From the NCBI RefSeq assembly GCF_030272615.1, contig NC_081412.1:670184852-670248851 (forward strand): DNA of 64,000 bases, given 5' to 3'. This document shows, piece by piece, positions 54,458-64,000 of this stretch. Position 1 is the stretch's first letter; each line of letters opens with the position of its first letter. The DNA comes from Cryptomeria japonica. Its lineage: Eukaryota; Streptophyta; Pinopsida; Cupressales; Cupressaceae. The notes beneath the pieces were generated by a model that saw nothing but the letters and a program-made list of their open reading frames with translations, did not search any database and was not told where the DNA came from. Both the position numbers and the translations under genes were made by a program.

Positions 54458-54702
54458 AGATGATTGAAGAATATAGAAGAATGACTCGATGTTCGCAAAT
54501 GATAAAGACCAAGTGCGTGACATAGGAGAAATGTTAATGTGACGCAAAAACCTAAAATGAGGCAATGCGCAAATGTTAAAGTATGATTCCGCAAGCGTTG
54601 ACCATTTTTAGGTGTCTACATTTTGCCCCTCTTTGAGACAATGCGATTTTAAGCGTTGTTTCAAAGAACAATAATGAAAATGCCCCAGACAACGATAATT
54701 AA
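54458..54702 (-). repeat. Third LTR piece plus PPT-proximal internal fragment
   Basis: 54458-54620 (163 bp) is nearly identical to the outer 163 bp of the Gypsy-C LTR (56032-56194). It is followed by PPT and internal sequence (54621-54702) matching 56195-56275, then by the start of the full 3' LTR. The joint between the LTR end and the internal piece lies in an attaa/attat microhomology. This is the residue of a tandem (LTR-internal-LTR-internal-LTR) array that lost nearly all of its second internal region, plus the outer part of its third LTR and roughly 10-20 bp of Gypsy-D. Confidence 0.85.
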
Positions 54703-56194
54703 TGTACGCATAGGAAATAGGAAATCATCACAAAACAATGGAAACATATTCATCAATCATTGTCTAATCACGAAAGGCTAGAATGCAATGAATCTATCCT
54801 AAACAACATTCAATAGAGACATGAAATTAAAGCATTCAAAAAAAAGATCATGCAAACCAGATGACGATTTGGATGCTTCTTCCATGCGGCTCCATTGTTC
54901 TTCTTTCCTCTTCAAATGAATTTGTGGATCTCACCTACAAGTGCACATACAATTGAAAGCAAGATTGACATTGATGAAAAGCTCAAGAGTACTAGAAGCA
55001 TAAATTCGATAGTCTAATAGGGATCCAGGATTAAGGGCTTTGATTGAAGAAAATCATCCAATTTATAGAAGAATTGGATAAATGACAAGATTAGCATGAT
55101 AGTGATTCGAATAGAAATTCAAATCAAGAATAGCAAGATTATGACATGTCTATGACAAATTGTTATGCAAGGATTTATGACAATTTATGACAAATTCTAT
55201 GACAAATTTCTATGTCAAGAATTTATGACAATATTTTGAAATAGAAATAGACATTTAGGAGAAATTAGAAAATTAAATTGGAAATAATGACTTGGAAATT
55301 AGGAAATTGATGAAAAATAGGTAAATTAATTAATAATTTCTCATTTATTAATTAATTCACAAAAGAGGAATAATTAGCCAATTAAATGAACATTTAATTG
55401 CAATGAGAAGACTTAGGATAAATAAATAATTTATTAATCCTAGAGAGAGAAATGACAAATTAGGTTAAATGATTAAATTATGAAACCCTAAAGAGATGGA
55501 TTAGCAATGCGAGGATGACAATTAGGTCCTGATTGAAGACAATTAATGTCGATCATGATTTTGAATTGACCAATGTGATAAATGATTTGATTGATAAATG
55601 TGCCAATTGACGAGGAACAATGACAAATTGCTCCAAATTGACATAATCGAGACAGACAATGATCGATAGCGAAATGATCGCAAAATGACAAAATCAACAA
55701 AAGGATGAGGATCGATGATAAAATAAATTTGCACGATGACAAGATTGAAAACGACCACGATCGATGACAAATCGATCGCAAAATGACAAGATTGAACAAG
55801 ACAACGATCGATTGACAAATCGATCGCATGATGACAAGATTGAAAAGAGGACAAAACCCTAATTAGGATTGACGATGCCCAAAATGATAAGATTGATGAG
55901 AGGACAAAACCCTAATTAGGATTGACGATGTCCAAAATGATGACAAATAAGCATGCTCATTGATGCAACAAGATAAAATCGATCAAAATCATGACTGGAT
56001 AATGTTGTCGACAAGACCAAATTCGAGGACGAGATGATTGAAGAATATAGAAGAATGACTCGATGTTCGCAAATGATAAAGACCAAGTGCGTGACATAGG
56101 AGAAATGTTAATGTGACGCAAAAACCTAAAATGAGGCAATGCGCAAATGTTAAAGTATGATTCCGCAAGCGTTGACCATTTTTAGGTGTCTACA
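54703..56194 (-). repeat. Gypsy-C 3' LTR (1492 bp)
   Basis: It runs tgtacgcata…gtgtctaca and is the same length as the 5' LTR, with few differences. It includes repeated aaccctaattagg/gacgatg strings (55855-55935). ORFs in it (55488-55854, 55957-56139) recur in the 5' LTR and are not known genes. Confidence 0.95.
55058..55068 (-). promoter_or_regulatory. Candidate TATA box in Gypsy-C 3' LTR
   Basis: The minus strand reads CTATAAATTGG, a good plant TATA-box match. It lies about 355 bp before the R/U5 end of the LTR, a plausible core promoter position. The 5' LTR copy is at 62853-62863. Confidence 0.45.
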
Positions 56195-56208
56195 TTTTGC
56201 CCCTCTTT
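56195..56208 (-). other. Gypsy-C polypurine tract
   Basis: The minus strand reads AAAGAGGGGCAAAA directly before the LTR start TGTAGACACC. It is the same tract as in Gypsy-B. Confidence 0.9.
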
Positions 56209-58317
56209 GAGGCAATGCGATTTTAAGCATTGTTTCAAAGAACAATAATGAAAATGCCCCAGACAATGATAATGATATATGCATGCCCCCTCGAGGAATT
56301 GGTCAGAAACATGCAGAAAAGAGGCCAATTGATTGATAAGAATGATAGGATCGAACGGACTGCCAAGACTGACCGAAGAAATGTTAGTAAGCAGAAATTA
56401 GACAGAGGACAGGTAGAGACGAAGAAAAACTTGCTTTCAGTAATGCACTTTGTAGGTGAGAACCTTTATTTTTATTTAGCAAAATGGATGCGTAGCATCA
56501 TGGCATTGAAGGCTAGAGCTGAAATGCAACCCTTTTGGCAAAAGACAGACACATCACAGACAAACAACAATCACAACAAAAAAGAAAGGGACCATGAACC
56601 ATCTCGATCACTCTTAATCACTCAGTGACATCATCATGCAACATAGGAACATGATCAAAGATAAATCAATAAAAAGATAAGATGCACAAATTCAAACAAA
56701 TCAGACAAACATCTTGATCTTCATTGTCAAAAGTTGAAAGTACTGATAGGACGATCATGCTGTCTGGTTTCAGGAAATGCGGTACCTCATCTAAGACAAG
56801 ACACAGTCTGGTTTCGAGTATACCACACCCTGTATAAGACCCATGATAGTAGAGACAAGGACAAACGACATTGATGTTGATGTTCGATTGATATGACAAG
56901 TTTGATCAGTTTGAATGTCTGGTTTGAATGAAAAGTTCATCTGTTAATGCATGATTCCATTAAAGCATAGTGTGGAATTGATTGCGAGTGTCGTTGGATG
57001 AATGCTCAGTGATTTGTCTATGCATAAAGGGAATACTTTATTGCAAAAATGCATGTTTTTGTGAGTTTTATAATTTTTTTGTGTTTTCATTTTTTCAGGA
57101 CATTATTTGACTTTTTAGGGATTTTTTCAGGACATTATTCGATTTTTTTGGATTTTTTTCAGGACATTTTCCAATTTTTATGACTTTTTTCAGGACATTA
57201 TTTGATTTTTTGAATTTTTCAGGACATTTTTCAATTTTTATGATTTGTTCAGGACATTTTTCAATTTTTTTTTTGAATTTTTTCAGGACATTTTTCAATT
57301 TTTTTGAATTATTTCAAGACATTTTTCAATTTTTTTGAATTATTTCAGGACATTTTTCAATTTTTTAAGACTTTTATTTCAAATTTTGCCCCCAGTGTCT
57401 AGCAAGGCAAGGAATATGACAGGTGAATAAATAGGATTTCTAAAATAATGGTGGATAAAGGGAAGACAAAGGCCTTTTATCATGGAGACAATACGGATGC
57501 AATTTTCAAGGGCTATTGTGTGATGGGACAAGAGACTAGATATGACAATGTATAACAGTGAAATGGCATGAGGGACATGTCAAGAGGTTTCTGAAACCAT
57601 GTTTAAATTTTGCGTCCTTATGTTAGATCAAGATCAAGGAATGAAAAAGAGTGTATGGATAGTGATAAGATATGGATAGGATAAGAAAGACCAAGAATGG
57701 ATAAGGGACATGGATTGAAGGTTGAGATAGGCTACGAGATAGTGGCAGAAAGTTGCAATAAGCTAGGGAATATGGATGAAAGGTTATAATAAGCAAATGG
57801 ATAAGTGACCAAAAGCTATGATAGACTAAAAGCTACGAAGAAGATGCATGATGCTCATAATGATCCTCAACCCTGTCAAGATCAAAGGTGGAAAGGGAAA
57901 CTGGACATGAGGGACAATAGGATATGAAGGGTAATGACATGGTATGATAGGATAATGAAGGGCAATAGGATATGAAGGAGGAAACCTGCCCCCAAGTGTG
58001 GTGTGCAAGAAGTTCATAAATTATGCATGACACCTGTTTGCCAGGTTTTCATCACGGTACTTGCCCAAAGTGCCTGTTTGCCAGGTTTTCACCAGTGGAC
58101 GAATTATTTTTCTTTATTTTTTTTCATTTTTTTTTTTTTTTGTATTTTGACTTTTTCAGAAGAAGAAAGACACATGATAGGGGATGGAAGAAGGACTCAA
58201 GCGTCTTTTTGTTGGATAGTAGCCTTGAAAAAAAAATGGACCATGACCTTTAAAAGTATGCTCAAAGGCGTTGGTAGGATAAGGACATGGAAAATGAGAT
58301 GAAACTAAGGCAAGGAT
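56209..58317 (-). other. Gypsy-C 3' untranslated region
   Basis: These 2.1 kb between the ORF stop and the PPT have no supported gene; the plus-strand ORF 56230-56628 is antisense to the element and lacks a family. Two copies of ctgtttgccaggttttca lie at about 58030 and 58073, followed by a T-rich run; one related copy is in Gypsy-B near 34700. A minisatellite lies at 57089-57367. Confidence 0.7.
57089..57367. repeat. Minisatellite with TTTCAGGACATT units
   Basis: Nine units of 29-36 bp, each with tttcaggacatt (one reads caagacatt) followed by a T-rich segment. It is in the same relative place as the 61-bp minisatellite of Gypsy-B but unrelated in unit sequence. Confidence 0.9.
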
Positions 58318-60528
58318 TTATGCAAAGGATTGGATCAAAGGGATCGAAGGATGGAAAATATGCATTGGATAATGGATAGGGTATTGGAAGAATTGGGCTT
58401 TAGTGGATGGAAATGAAGGCAAGATCGACATTGGCACACACCTTGAGGGGTGATGGACTAATGGAGGAAAGACGTATTTTGGATATTGAGATTTGGATGG
58501 AGGAATAGCTTGGGATTTTGGGACATAAGGGCCTAAAATGGATGAAGGAGGTGATGGAGAAATAGACTTGGAAGGTTTGGATGGAGGAATAGCAATTTTG
58601 GATGCCAAGTTTGATGTTTCTCTTTGTGCTTCAAGGAGCTTCTTGGGAACCCACATGGTTTTTGATTTTTCATGCTTTTGTGATTCCTTGGAGTGCATTG
58701 CTTGCACAAGGGATTTAGGAACCCATATATATTTTGACTTTGCTTTATTTTGCTCAATGGGCCTTTGTGGCCTTTTGGATATTTCTTTTTCTTTTTGGAT
58801 CAAATTGTTCTTTGTTTTAACATGTCGATTATATTGGACATGTTGATCTTTGAATACATGTGGATTTTTAGACTTATGACTTTTATGCTTGGCATCCAAA
58901 TTGCTTGGAGGGGGAAAGGAATGTCGGTGTGGATGGGAATGATATGGAGGCATGTGGGATGGATGGAAGGTTCTCCAAGATGTGTGCCTTTGCTGATGTT
59001 GCATAGGAGATGGAGGGATATAGGGACCTAGAATGGATGGAAGCAATGATGGGGAAGGTGGACATTTGGATTTTGACTTTGAAGGGATACCAACGCCTTG
59101 AGTGTGAACTCTGTAGACATGACCATTAGTATACTCTTTGATATGGAGGGGTTCTTTTTCATGAAGTTCTACCCCTTTGCCTTTATGAATATCTTGACTT
59201 GTAGGATACTCTTTGCTTTGGGAAGAAGACGCGAGTCCATTATGAGGTGGATGTGATATGAGAGAAATAATGAGATCTTGAAGTGGATCAGATTGCACCA
59301 AAGTGGAAGAACCCATTATGCATGTCGAGGGTTCATGAACATCTTGCACTGACACATTAGAATCATTAGGGGTATCAGGATCATGAGGGGGACTAGGATT
59401 GTGTAGTGGACATGGTTCAATGATAGGCTCTTCAAGAGATGGAATGGGAGAAATAATGGGATCATCAAAAGAACTGCAATATTGGAGTGTATATGGAGCA
59501 TTAAGACAAGGAGATGGAGGAACAAGTGGATCTTGTGGAGGATCTGAAGGAATAATTTGATCTTGACAAGGAGGAAGATCATTGGAATCCTCTTTAAAGG
59601 TGCTTTGCTCTTGACTTTCAATGGGATCATCGGAAAGGATGGAAGGGATATCTGGAATGTCAATGGGATTTGAAAGGACATTTTGTTCTTGGAATGAAAG
59701 GGGATCATTTGGGATTGGATGGACTGGGATATCTTGATCTTGCTCGAGGAATGGAGTGTCAATAGGACTTTGGATAGGATGGACAAGAATAGGGGAATCA
59801 TCATGAGTGTCTAGGAAGATGGGGTCCTGCTCAACAATTGGATGGGATGATAAGGTTTCAGGATCTTGATCTTGATTTGCTTTAGGACTCATTTCTTCGT
59901 GCTCTAAATTATCCTCTTGACATGAGGTTGGACTTTGGATATGCATGGGGGATTCTGACAAGGAATCAATGTTTTGGCATGAAGGAAATGCACTTTGAAC
60001 ATTTGTGATGGATTCTAGCAAGGAATCAATGCTTGAACATGAGGAAGAGGGACTTTGAATGGGATCCTCTAAAACAAGTAATGGCAATAAAGTGCATGGT
60101 GGCATTGGGTCTTGTATTTTTGAAACATGACAAGGATGTGCATCATGAATTGGATTATCTTGGCAATCAATTATGGATAGCTCTTGGATAATTGCATCCT
60201 TGGGTGTATTGTTTAATGAGGACAATATGGAAGGTTCTTGCGGAACTTCTGGAGGTGTAGGGATAGATGCCACTGGAGAGTCAATTTGCTTGCAGGGGGA
60301 TGAGGCATTGCTAGACATAAGTGTATTATTTTGATCTTCCTCAATAAACACACTTGGTAGTTTCCTTAAAAGCATTGCAATAAAGCCACCTTTCTTTCGA
60401 GGTTTTGACATGGTTGTATCTAGAATTTGAACTTGTTTGGAAAGAATTTGGTTTGATGTCATGTTTTGATATTGGACTTGGTTCAATTGTTCTGACATGT
60501 TTGAAACTTGGCTTGGTGTGGGCTGCAA
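58318..60528 (-). CDS. Gypsy-C ORF: intact 736-residue protein of unknown function
   Basis: I do not recognise the protein. It starts MQPTPSQVSNMSEQLNQVQY at the first ATG of a frame that stays open to TAA at 58318-58320. An early basic patch KPRKKGGFIAMLLRKLP (about 42-58) is followed by about 350 residues rich in Pro, Ser, Asp, Gln and Ile, probably disordered. From about residue 450 it is basic and His/Lys/Pro-rich (PPYHSHPHRHSFPPP; KHKSHKSKNPHVFKDQHV). Two internal repeats are visible: SILGPYIPPSP / SILGPYVPKSQ, and WVPKSLVQA / WVPKKLLEA. There is no signal peptide, membrane segment, zinc knuckle, RT, protease or integrase motif. It occupies the gag-pol position of a young non-autonomous element. 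Possible roles are RNA binding or a Gag-like or accessory function; all are inference. Confidence 0.75.
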   Translation of the reverse strand: MQPTPSQVSNMSEQLNQVQYQNMTSNQILSKQVQILDTTMSKPRKKGGFIAMLLRKLPSVFIEEDQNNTLMSSNASSPCKQIDSPVASIPTPPEVPQEPSILSSLNNTPKDAIIQELSIIDCQDNPIHDAHPCHVSKIQDPMPPCTLLPLLVLEDPIQSPSSSCSSIDSLLESITNVQSAFPSCQNIDSLSESPMHIQSPTSCQEDNLEHEEMSPKANQDQDPETLSSHPIVEQDPIFLDTHDDSPILVHPIQSPIDTPFLEQDQDIPVHPIPNDPLSFQEQNVLSNPIDIPDIPSILSDDPIESQEQSTFKEDSNDLPPCQDQIIPSDPPQDPLVPPSPCLNAPYTLQYCSSFDDPIISPIPSLEEPIIEPCPLHNPSPPHDPDTPNDSNVSVQDVHEPSTCIMGSSTLVQSDPLQDLIISLISHPPHNGLASSSQSKEYPTSQDIHKGKGVELHEKEPLHIKEYTNGHVYRVHTQGVGIPSKSKSKCPPSPSLLPSILGPYIPPSPMQHQQRHTSWRTFHPSHMPPYHSHPHRHSFPPPSNLDAKHKSHKSKNPHVFKDQHVQYNRHVKTKNNLIQKEKEISKRPQRPIEQNKAKSKYIWVPKSLVQAMHSKESQKHEKSKTMWVPKKLLEAQRETSNLASKIAIPPSKPSKSISPSPPSSILGPYVPKSQAIPPSKSQYPKYVFPPLVHHPSRCVPMSILPSFPSTKAQFFQYPIHYPMHIFHPSIPLIQSFA

Positions 60529-62473
60529 CCTTTGTTTTTGAATGTTTTTAAGATTTTGACAAACTTTTGAAATGCAAATCTAAAAAGAAACCCTTAGGAA
60601 ATTGAAATGATGTCTAGACCTCAAAGGACAAAAGGACCAAGTGACAAAAGGACAAGATGACAATGTCTCCCCTATATGCTTGGATACTAAGCTAGGTTTG
60701 ATGAAAATGACATGGGCGATAAAAGGACAAAGGGTTTGATAAGGTCTAGACTTCCTAACAATGACTTAGGGTTTATCAAAGATTTGGATTACTCAAGTAT
60801 GACAAGACCTAGCTTTGACACTATATGCAAAGAGACAATTGCTATGATATGATAATGACTTAAGCTTAATGAAGAGACTTAGGGTATACAAATGCAAATG
60901 TATGACGATGGTATGACTTTAATGCAAGAGGACATATGCAAATAAATGACCCTTATTGATATGCAAAGGAGTATGACTTAGATGAAACTTAACCTTGACA
61001 ATGATCTTACAAAATGCAAACCTAGGATGAACCTAAATCTAAGTGACATGAATGTTGAGACAAGATTTTGACAAATATTTGGCAACCATGTTTGAAGATA
61101 TGTTTTGAACTTTGTTGAACTTTTGTTGGATGAATGTCTCTTGTGTTTAAATCTTGTTTGGAATCAATTTTGTCTTGTTCTTGAAATGAGATGCAATTCA
61201 ACTTTTGACAATCAAAGAATACAAGATATTGCAACTTAGACTCAAGACAATCATGCTCATTTCCACATTTCTTATGGTAGGCAAAGACATTAGGTACTTG
61301 AGAGGTAGACTCATTATGGGATTCAAGGAGAATACATAGATGCTTGACCCCACGGGCTCCCCTCCACAACACTCACTTCTCAAAGAAGCCAAGCATCAGT
61401 CCCCATGGAAATCTCCCCATGGTGAACTTAGTATCTCTTCCAAGTATCCGAATTTGTCCTTCTCAAGCAACTAGAAGGGTTTTTGGCCTCTAAAAACAAG
61501 GTATTTAGTAAGGATTTCTGTTAAGCATTACTCCTTGATGTCACGCAAGCGTGATTGAGACATTAAGCCCATCAAGATACCAAACAAATGTAGTCACGCA
61601 AGCATGATTTAGACCAAAAGGCCCTACTTAGATGTTGATATGAGAAAGAGTTTCAAGGGGCATCACTTCCCAAGTAACTGCAATTCCCACGTAACACTTC
61701 CTTCAAAGCTTTCGCTCATCGGGTATTTTTTTATAGTGAGTTAGAATGCCAAGGAATTCTATCCGTACTCACTTTGGGTCGTTCCCTTCTCACGATTATC
61801 ACTTGCTTGCAACAGCAAAGTGGTCGGGAAGGCAGGCCCTCTAAGGGTGACAAACAATCAACAACACAAGCATGGTATCGAAGATCTGGATTTCTGATCA
61901 CCCTATGAAGGATGAGAGCATACTCTCCTACTCCAATGTCACACTTAATAATCAAGGCAAACAAAGGTTCATTTCCACCTATTTATAAATCACTAAGTGC
62001 CTAATTAAAAATCTCAAACACACAATTTGGTTGTTTCTCCAGGGCAACCTGCAAAACCCCAGTTAGAGGTTTGATTTGTTGTCTTTGACCATCGAATCTG
62101 CACAAAACATGTTAGTAGTTTGATTTGTAGTATTTTTCATGTGTACGCCAAGATCCTGCACAAATAATTAGTACCAAAATCCAAAGCACAGAAAACAGAA
62201 TGCAAAAACACCAAAAATTTCAAGTAAACACTCCATTTTTTACCTCTGTTCTGGACTTTACACAAGCGCAGAACTCATGACACAGGTGCAAGATGTATGA
62301 AACAGGCACAAGATGTCACCTACACAAGCGCAAGATGCATGACACAGGCGCAAGATGTCTGACACAAGCGCAGAAGTGTCCAGAATACCCTGCACGGCCC
62401 TATTTTGGGTTTTTGACCTGCAAAATCAACATGAAAGCACTCCAAATCACAGTTAAAGGGTTAGAAGGTTAGT
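60529..62473 (-). other. Gypsy-C leader region
   Basis: The 1.9 kb between PBS and ORF hold short ORFs (61022-61372, 61731-61964) with no family or start context. A gtcacgcaagc string is repeated near 61551 and 61594. A 20-bp tandem array is at 62261-62382. I see no splice signal that I can support. Confidence 0.6.
62261..62382. repeat. Six 20-bp tandem repeats near the PBS
   Basis: Six units of cacaRgcgcaagatgtatga type start at 62261, 62281, 62301, 62323, 62343 and 62363 (one has two extra bases). They lie about 90 bp downstream of the PBS on the minus strand, in the leader where packaging or dimerisation signals are expected. Confidence 0.9.
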
Positions 62474-62492
62474 ATTCACGTCGGGTTCACCA
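62474..62492 (-). other. Gypsy-C primer-binding site (tRNA-Trp)
   Basis: The plus strand reads ATTCACGTCGGGTTCACCA, which equals the plant nuclear tRNA-Trp 3' end, with its CCA, as I recall it. Five bases (attaa) separate it from the LTR start at 62498. The match is better than in Gypsy-B and supports the same primer for both. Confidence 0.85.
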
Positions 62493-62497
62493 ATTAA

Positions 62498-63989
62498 TGT
62501 ATGCATAGGAAATAGGAAATCATCACAAAACAATGGAAACATATTCATCAATCATTGTCTAATCACGAAAGGCTAGAATGCAATGAATCTATCCTAAACA
62601 ACATTCAATAGAGACATGAAATTAAAGCATTCAAAAAAAAGATCATGCAAACCAGATGACGATTTGGATGCTTCTTCCATGCGGCTCCATTGTTCTTCTT
62701 TCCTCTTCAAATGAATTTGTGGATCTCACCTACAAGTGCACATACAATTGAAAGCAAGATTGACATTGATGAAAAGCTCAAGAGTACTAGAAGCATAAAT
62801 TCGATAGTCTGATAGGGATTCAGGATTAAGGGCTTTGATTGAAGAAAATCATCCAATTTATAGAAGAATTGGATAAATGACAAGATTAGCATGATAGTGA
62901 TTCGAATAGAAATTCAAATCAAGAATAGCAAGATTATGACATGTCTATGACAAATTGCTATGCAAGGATTTATGACAATTTATGACAAATTCTATGACAA
63001 ATTTCTATGTCAAGAATTTATGACAATATTTTGAAATAGAAATAGACATTTAGGAGAAATTAGAAAATTAAATTGGAAATAATGACTTGGAAATTAGTAA
63101 ATTGATGAAAAATAGGTAAATTAATTAATAATTTCTCATTTATTAATTAATTCACAAAAGAGGAATAATTAGCCAATTAAATGAACATTTAATTGCAATG
63201 AGAAGACTTAGGATAAATAAATAATTTATTAATCCTAGAGAGAGAAATGACAAATTAGGTTAAATGATTAAATCATGAAACCCTAAAGAGATGGATTAGC
63301 AATGCGAGGATGACAATTAGGTCCTGATTGAAGACAATTAATGTCGATCATGATTTTGAATTGACCAATGTGATAAATGATTTGATTGATAAATGTGCCA
63401 ATTGACGAGGAACAATGACAAATTGCTCCAAATTGACATAATCGAGACAGATAATGATCGATAGCGAAACGATCGCAAAATGACAAAATCGACAAAAGGA
63501 TGAGGATCGATGATAAAATAAATTTGCACGACGACAAGATTGAAAATGACCACAACCGATGACAAATCAATCGCAAAATGACAAGAAGGAACAAGACAAT
63601 GATCGATTGACAAATCGATCACATGATGACAAGATTGAAAAGAGGACAAAACCCTAATTAGGATTGACGATGCCCAAAATGATAAGATTGATGAGAGGAC
63701 AAAACCCTAATTAGGATTGACGATGTCCAAAATGATGACAAATAAGCATGCTCATTGATGCAACAAGATAAAATCGATCAAAATCATGACTGGATAATGT
63801 TGTCGACAAGACCAAATTCGAGGACGAGATGATTGAAGAATATAGAAGAATGACTTGATATTCACAAATGATAAAGACCAAGTGCGTGACATAGGAGAAA
63901 TGTTAATGTGACGCAAAAACCTAAAATGAGGCAATGCGCAAATGTTAAAGTATGATTCCGCAAGCGTTGACCATTTTTAGGTGTCTACA
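62498..63989 (-). repeat. Gypsy-C 5' LTR (1492 bp)
   Basis: Same length and nearly the same sequence as 54703-56194. Differences include tgtatg/tgtacg at the start and cttgatattcac/ctcgatgttcgc near the outer end. Many are transitions. It ends gtgtctaca at 63989. Confidence 0.95.
62853..62863 (-). promoter_or_regulatory. Candidate TATA box in Gypsy-C 5' LTR
   Basis: CTATAAATTGG on the minus strand, as at 55058-55068. If used, transcription would start about 30 bp to the left and leave an R-U5 leader of roughly 300 bp before the PBS. Confidence 0.45.
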
Positions 63990-64000
63990 ATACTATATTG
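63990..64000 (-). pseudogene. Gypsy-D continuation after Gypsy-C
   Basis: Only 11 bases remain. Read on the minus strand they give Gln-Tyr-Ser, which parallels the Gln-Tyr-Asn of Gypsy-B near 40378. This suggests that Gypsy-D resumes here, but the stretch is too short for proof. Confidence 0.4.

Larger units (their letters stand above)
54458..63989 (-). mobile_element. Gypsy-C: non-autonomous Tat-related element with one long ORF
   Basis: From right to left: 5' LTR (62498-63989), tRNA-Trp PBS, 1.9-kb leader, a 736-codon ORF, 2.1-kb 3' region, PPT and 3' LTR (54703-56194), followed by a second, truncated LTR end (54458-54620) reached through 82 bp of PPT-proximal internal sequence. Both full LTRs are 1492 bp and nearly identical. 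No RT, protease or integrase is present anywhere in the 6.3-kb internal region. PBS, PPT, the LTR end (gtgtctaca) and 3' untranslated motifs match Gypsy-B, so a Tat-type partner is likely to supply the enzymes. No TSD is visible: atact follows at 63990, but the left side has lost its normal end. Confidence 0.9.

Noticed and set aside
56230..56628. 132-codon plus-strand ORF in the Gypsy-C 3' region
   Set aside because: Antisense to the element, no family, region matches Gypsy-B 3' untranslated DNA in part.
1..64000. Host genes, tRNA or rRNA genes
   Set aside because: All stretches are assigned to LTR elements; the tRNA-like strings are primer-binding sites only, with no cloverleaf around them.

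Overview
The whole 64 kb is transposable-element DNA from a large, repeat-rich plant genome. No cellular gene, tRNA or rRNA gene can be supported. A gymnosperm such as a conifer is the most plausible source, because of very long LTRs, degenerate Ty1/copia elements, Tat-type Ty3/gypsy elements and dense nesting. The sequence alone cannot name a species.

I resolve eight LTR-retrotransposon units nested up to four deep; the names are local to this report. Gypsy-D is a Tat-like element and the oldest host layer. It is seen at 49325-54457 and in the last 11 bases, on the minus strand. Copia-3 is inserted in Gypsy-D, with its right end at 49324 and its left end beyond the window. Copia-3 is itself split by three insertions: Copia-1 (window start to 4561, in its 3' LTR), Copia-2 (5404-29048, in its RNase H region) and Gypsy-B (31734-46529, between protease and integrase). 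Copia-2 carries one insertion in each of its LTRs: a solo LTR of the A family (5538-9817) and a complete chromovirus-like element, Gypsy-A (15529-28169, plus strand). Gypsy-C (54458-63989) sits in Gypsy-D. Several junctions are confirmed by 5-bp target-site duplications (TSDs): gttta, gaaaa, catac, and ggaac/tgaac with one mismatch. In Copia-3 the reading frame also resumes correctly on the far side of each insert.

Decay follows nesting depth. Gypsy-D is full of stops. The Copia-2 LTRs differ at roughly 7% of compared sites, whereas the Gypsy-A and Gypsy-C LTR pairs are nearly identical. Many broken codons are Gln, Arg or Trp codons turned into stops by C-to-T or G-to-A change, as expected for methylated, silenced elements.

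Most notable: (1) Gypsy-C is a young non-autonomous element with no reverse transcriptase but one intact 736-codon ORF of unknown function. Its tRNA-Trp primer site, polypurine tract and LTR termini resemble those of the autonomous Tat-like Gypsy-B. (2) The 3' LTR of Gypsy-B is a foldback with two 274-bp inverted arms, yet the element has a normal TSD. (3) The 3.8-4.3 kb A-family LTRs contain an array of six 22-bp GC-rich palindromes. (4) Gypsy-C ends in a third, truncated LTR piece joined through an internal deletion.
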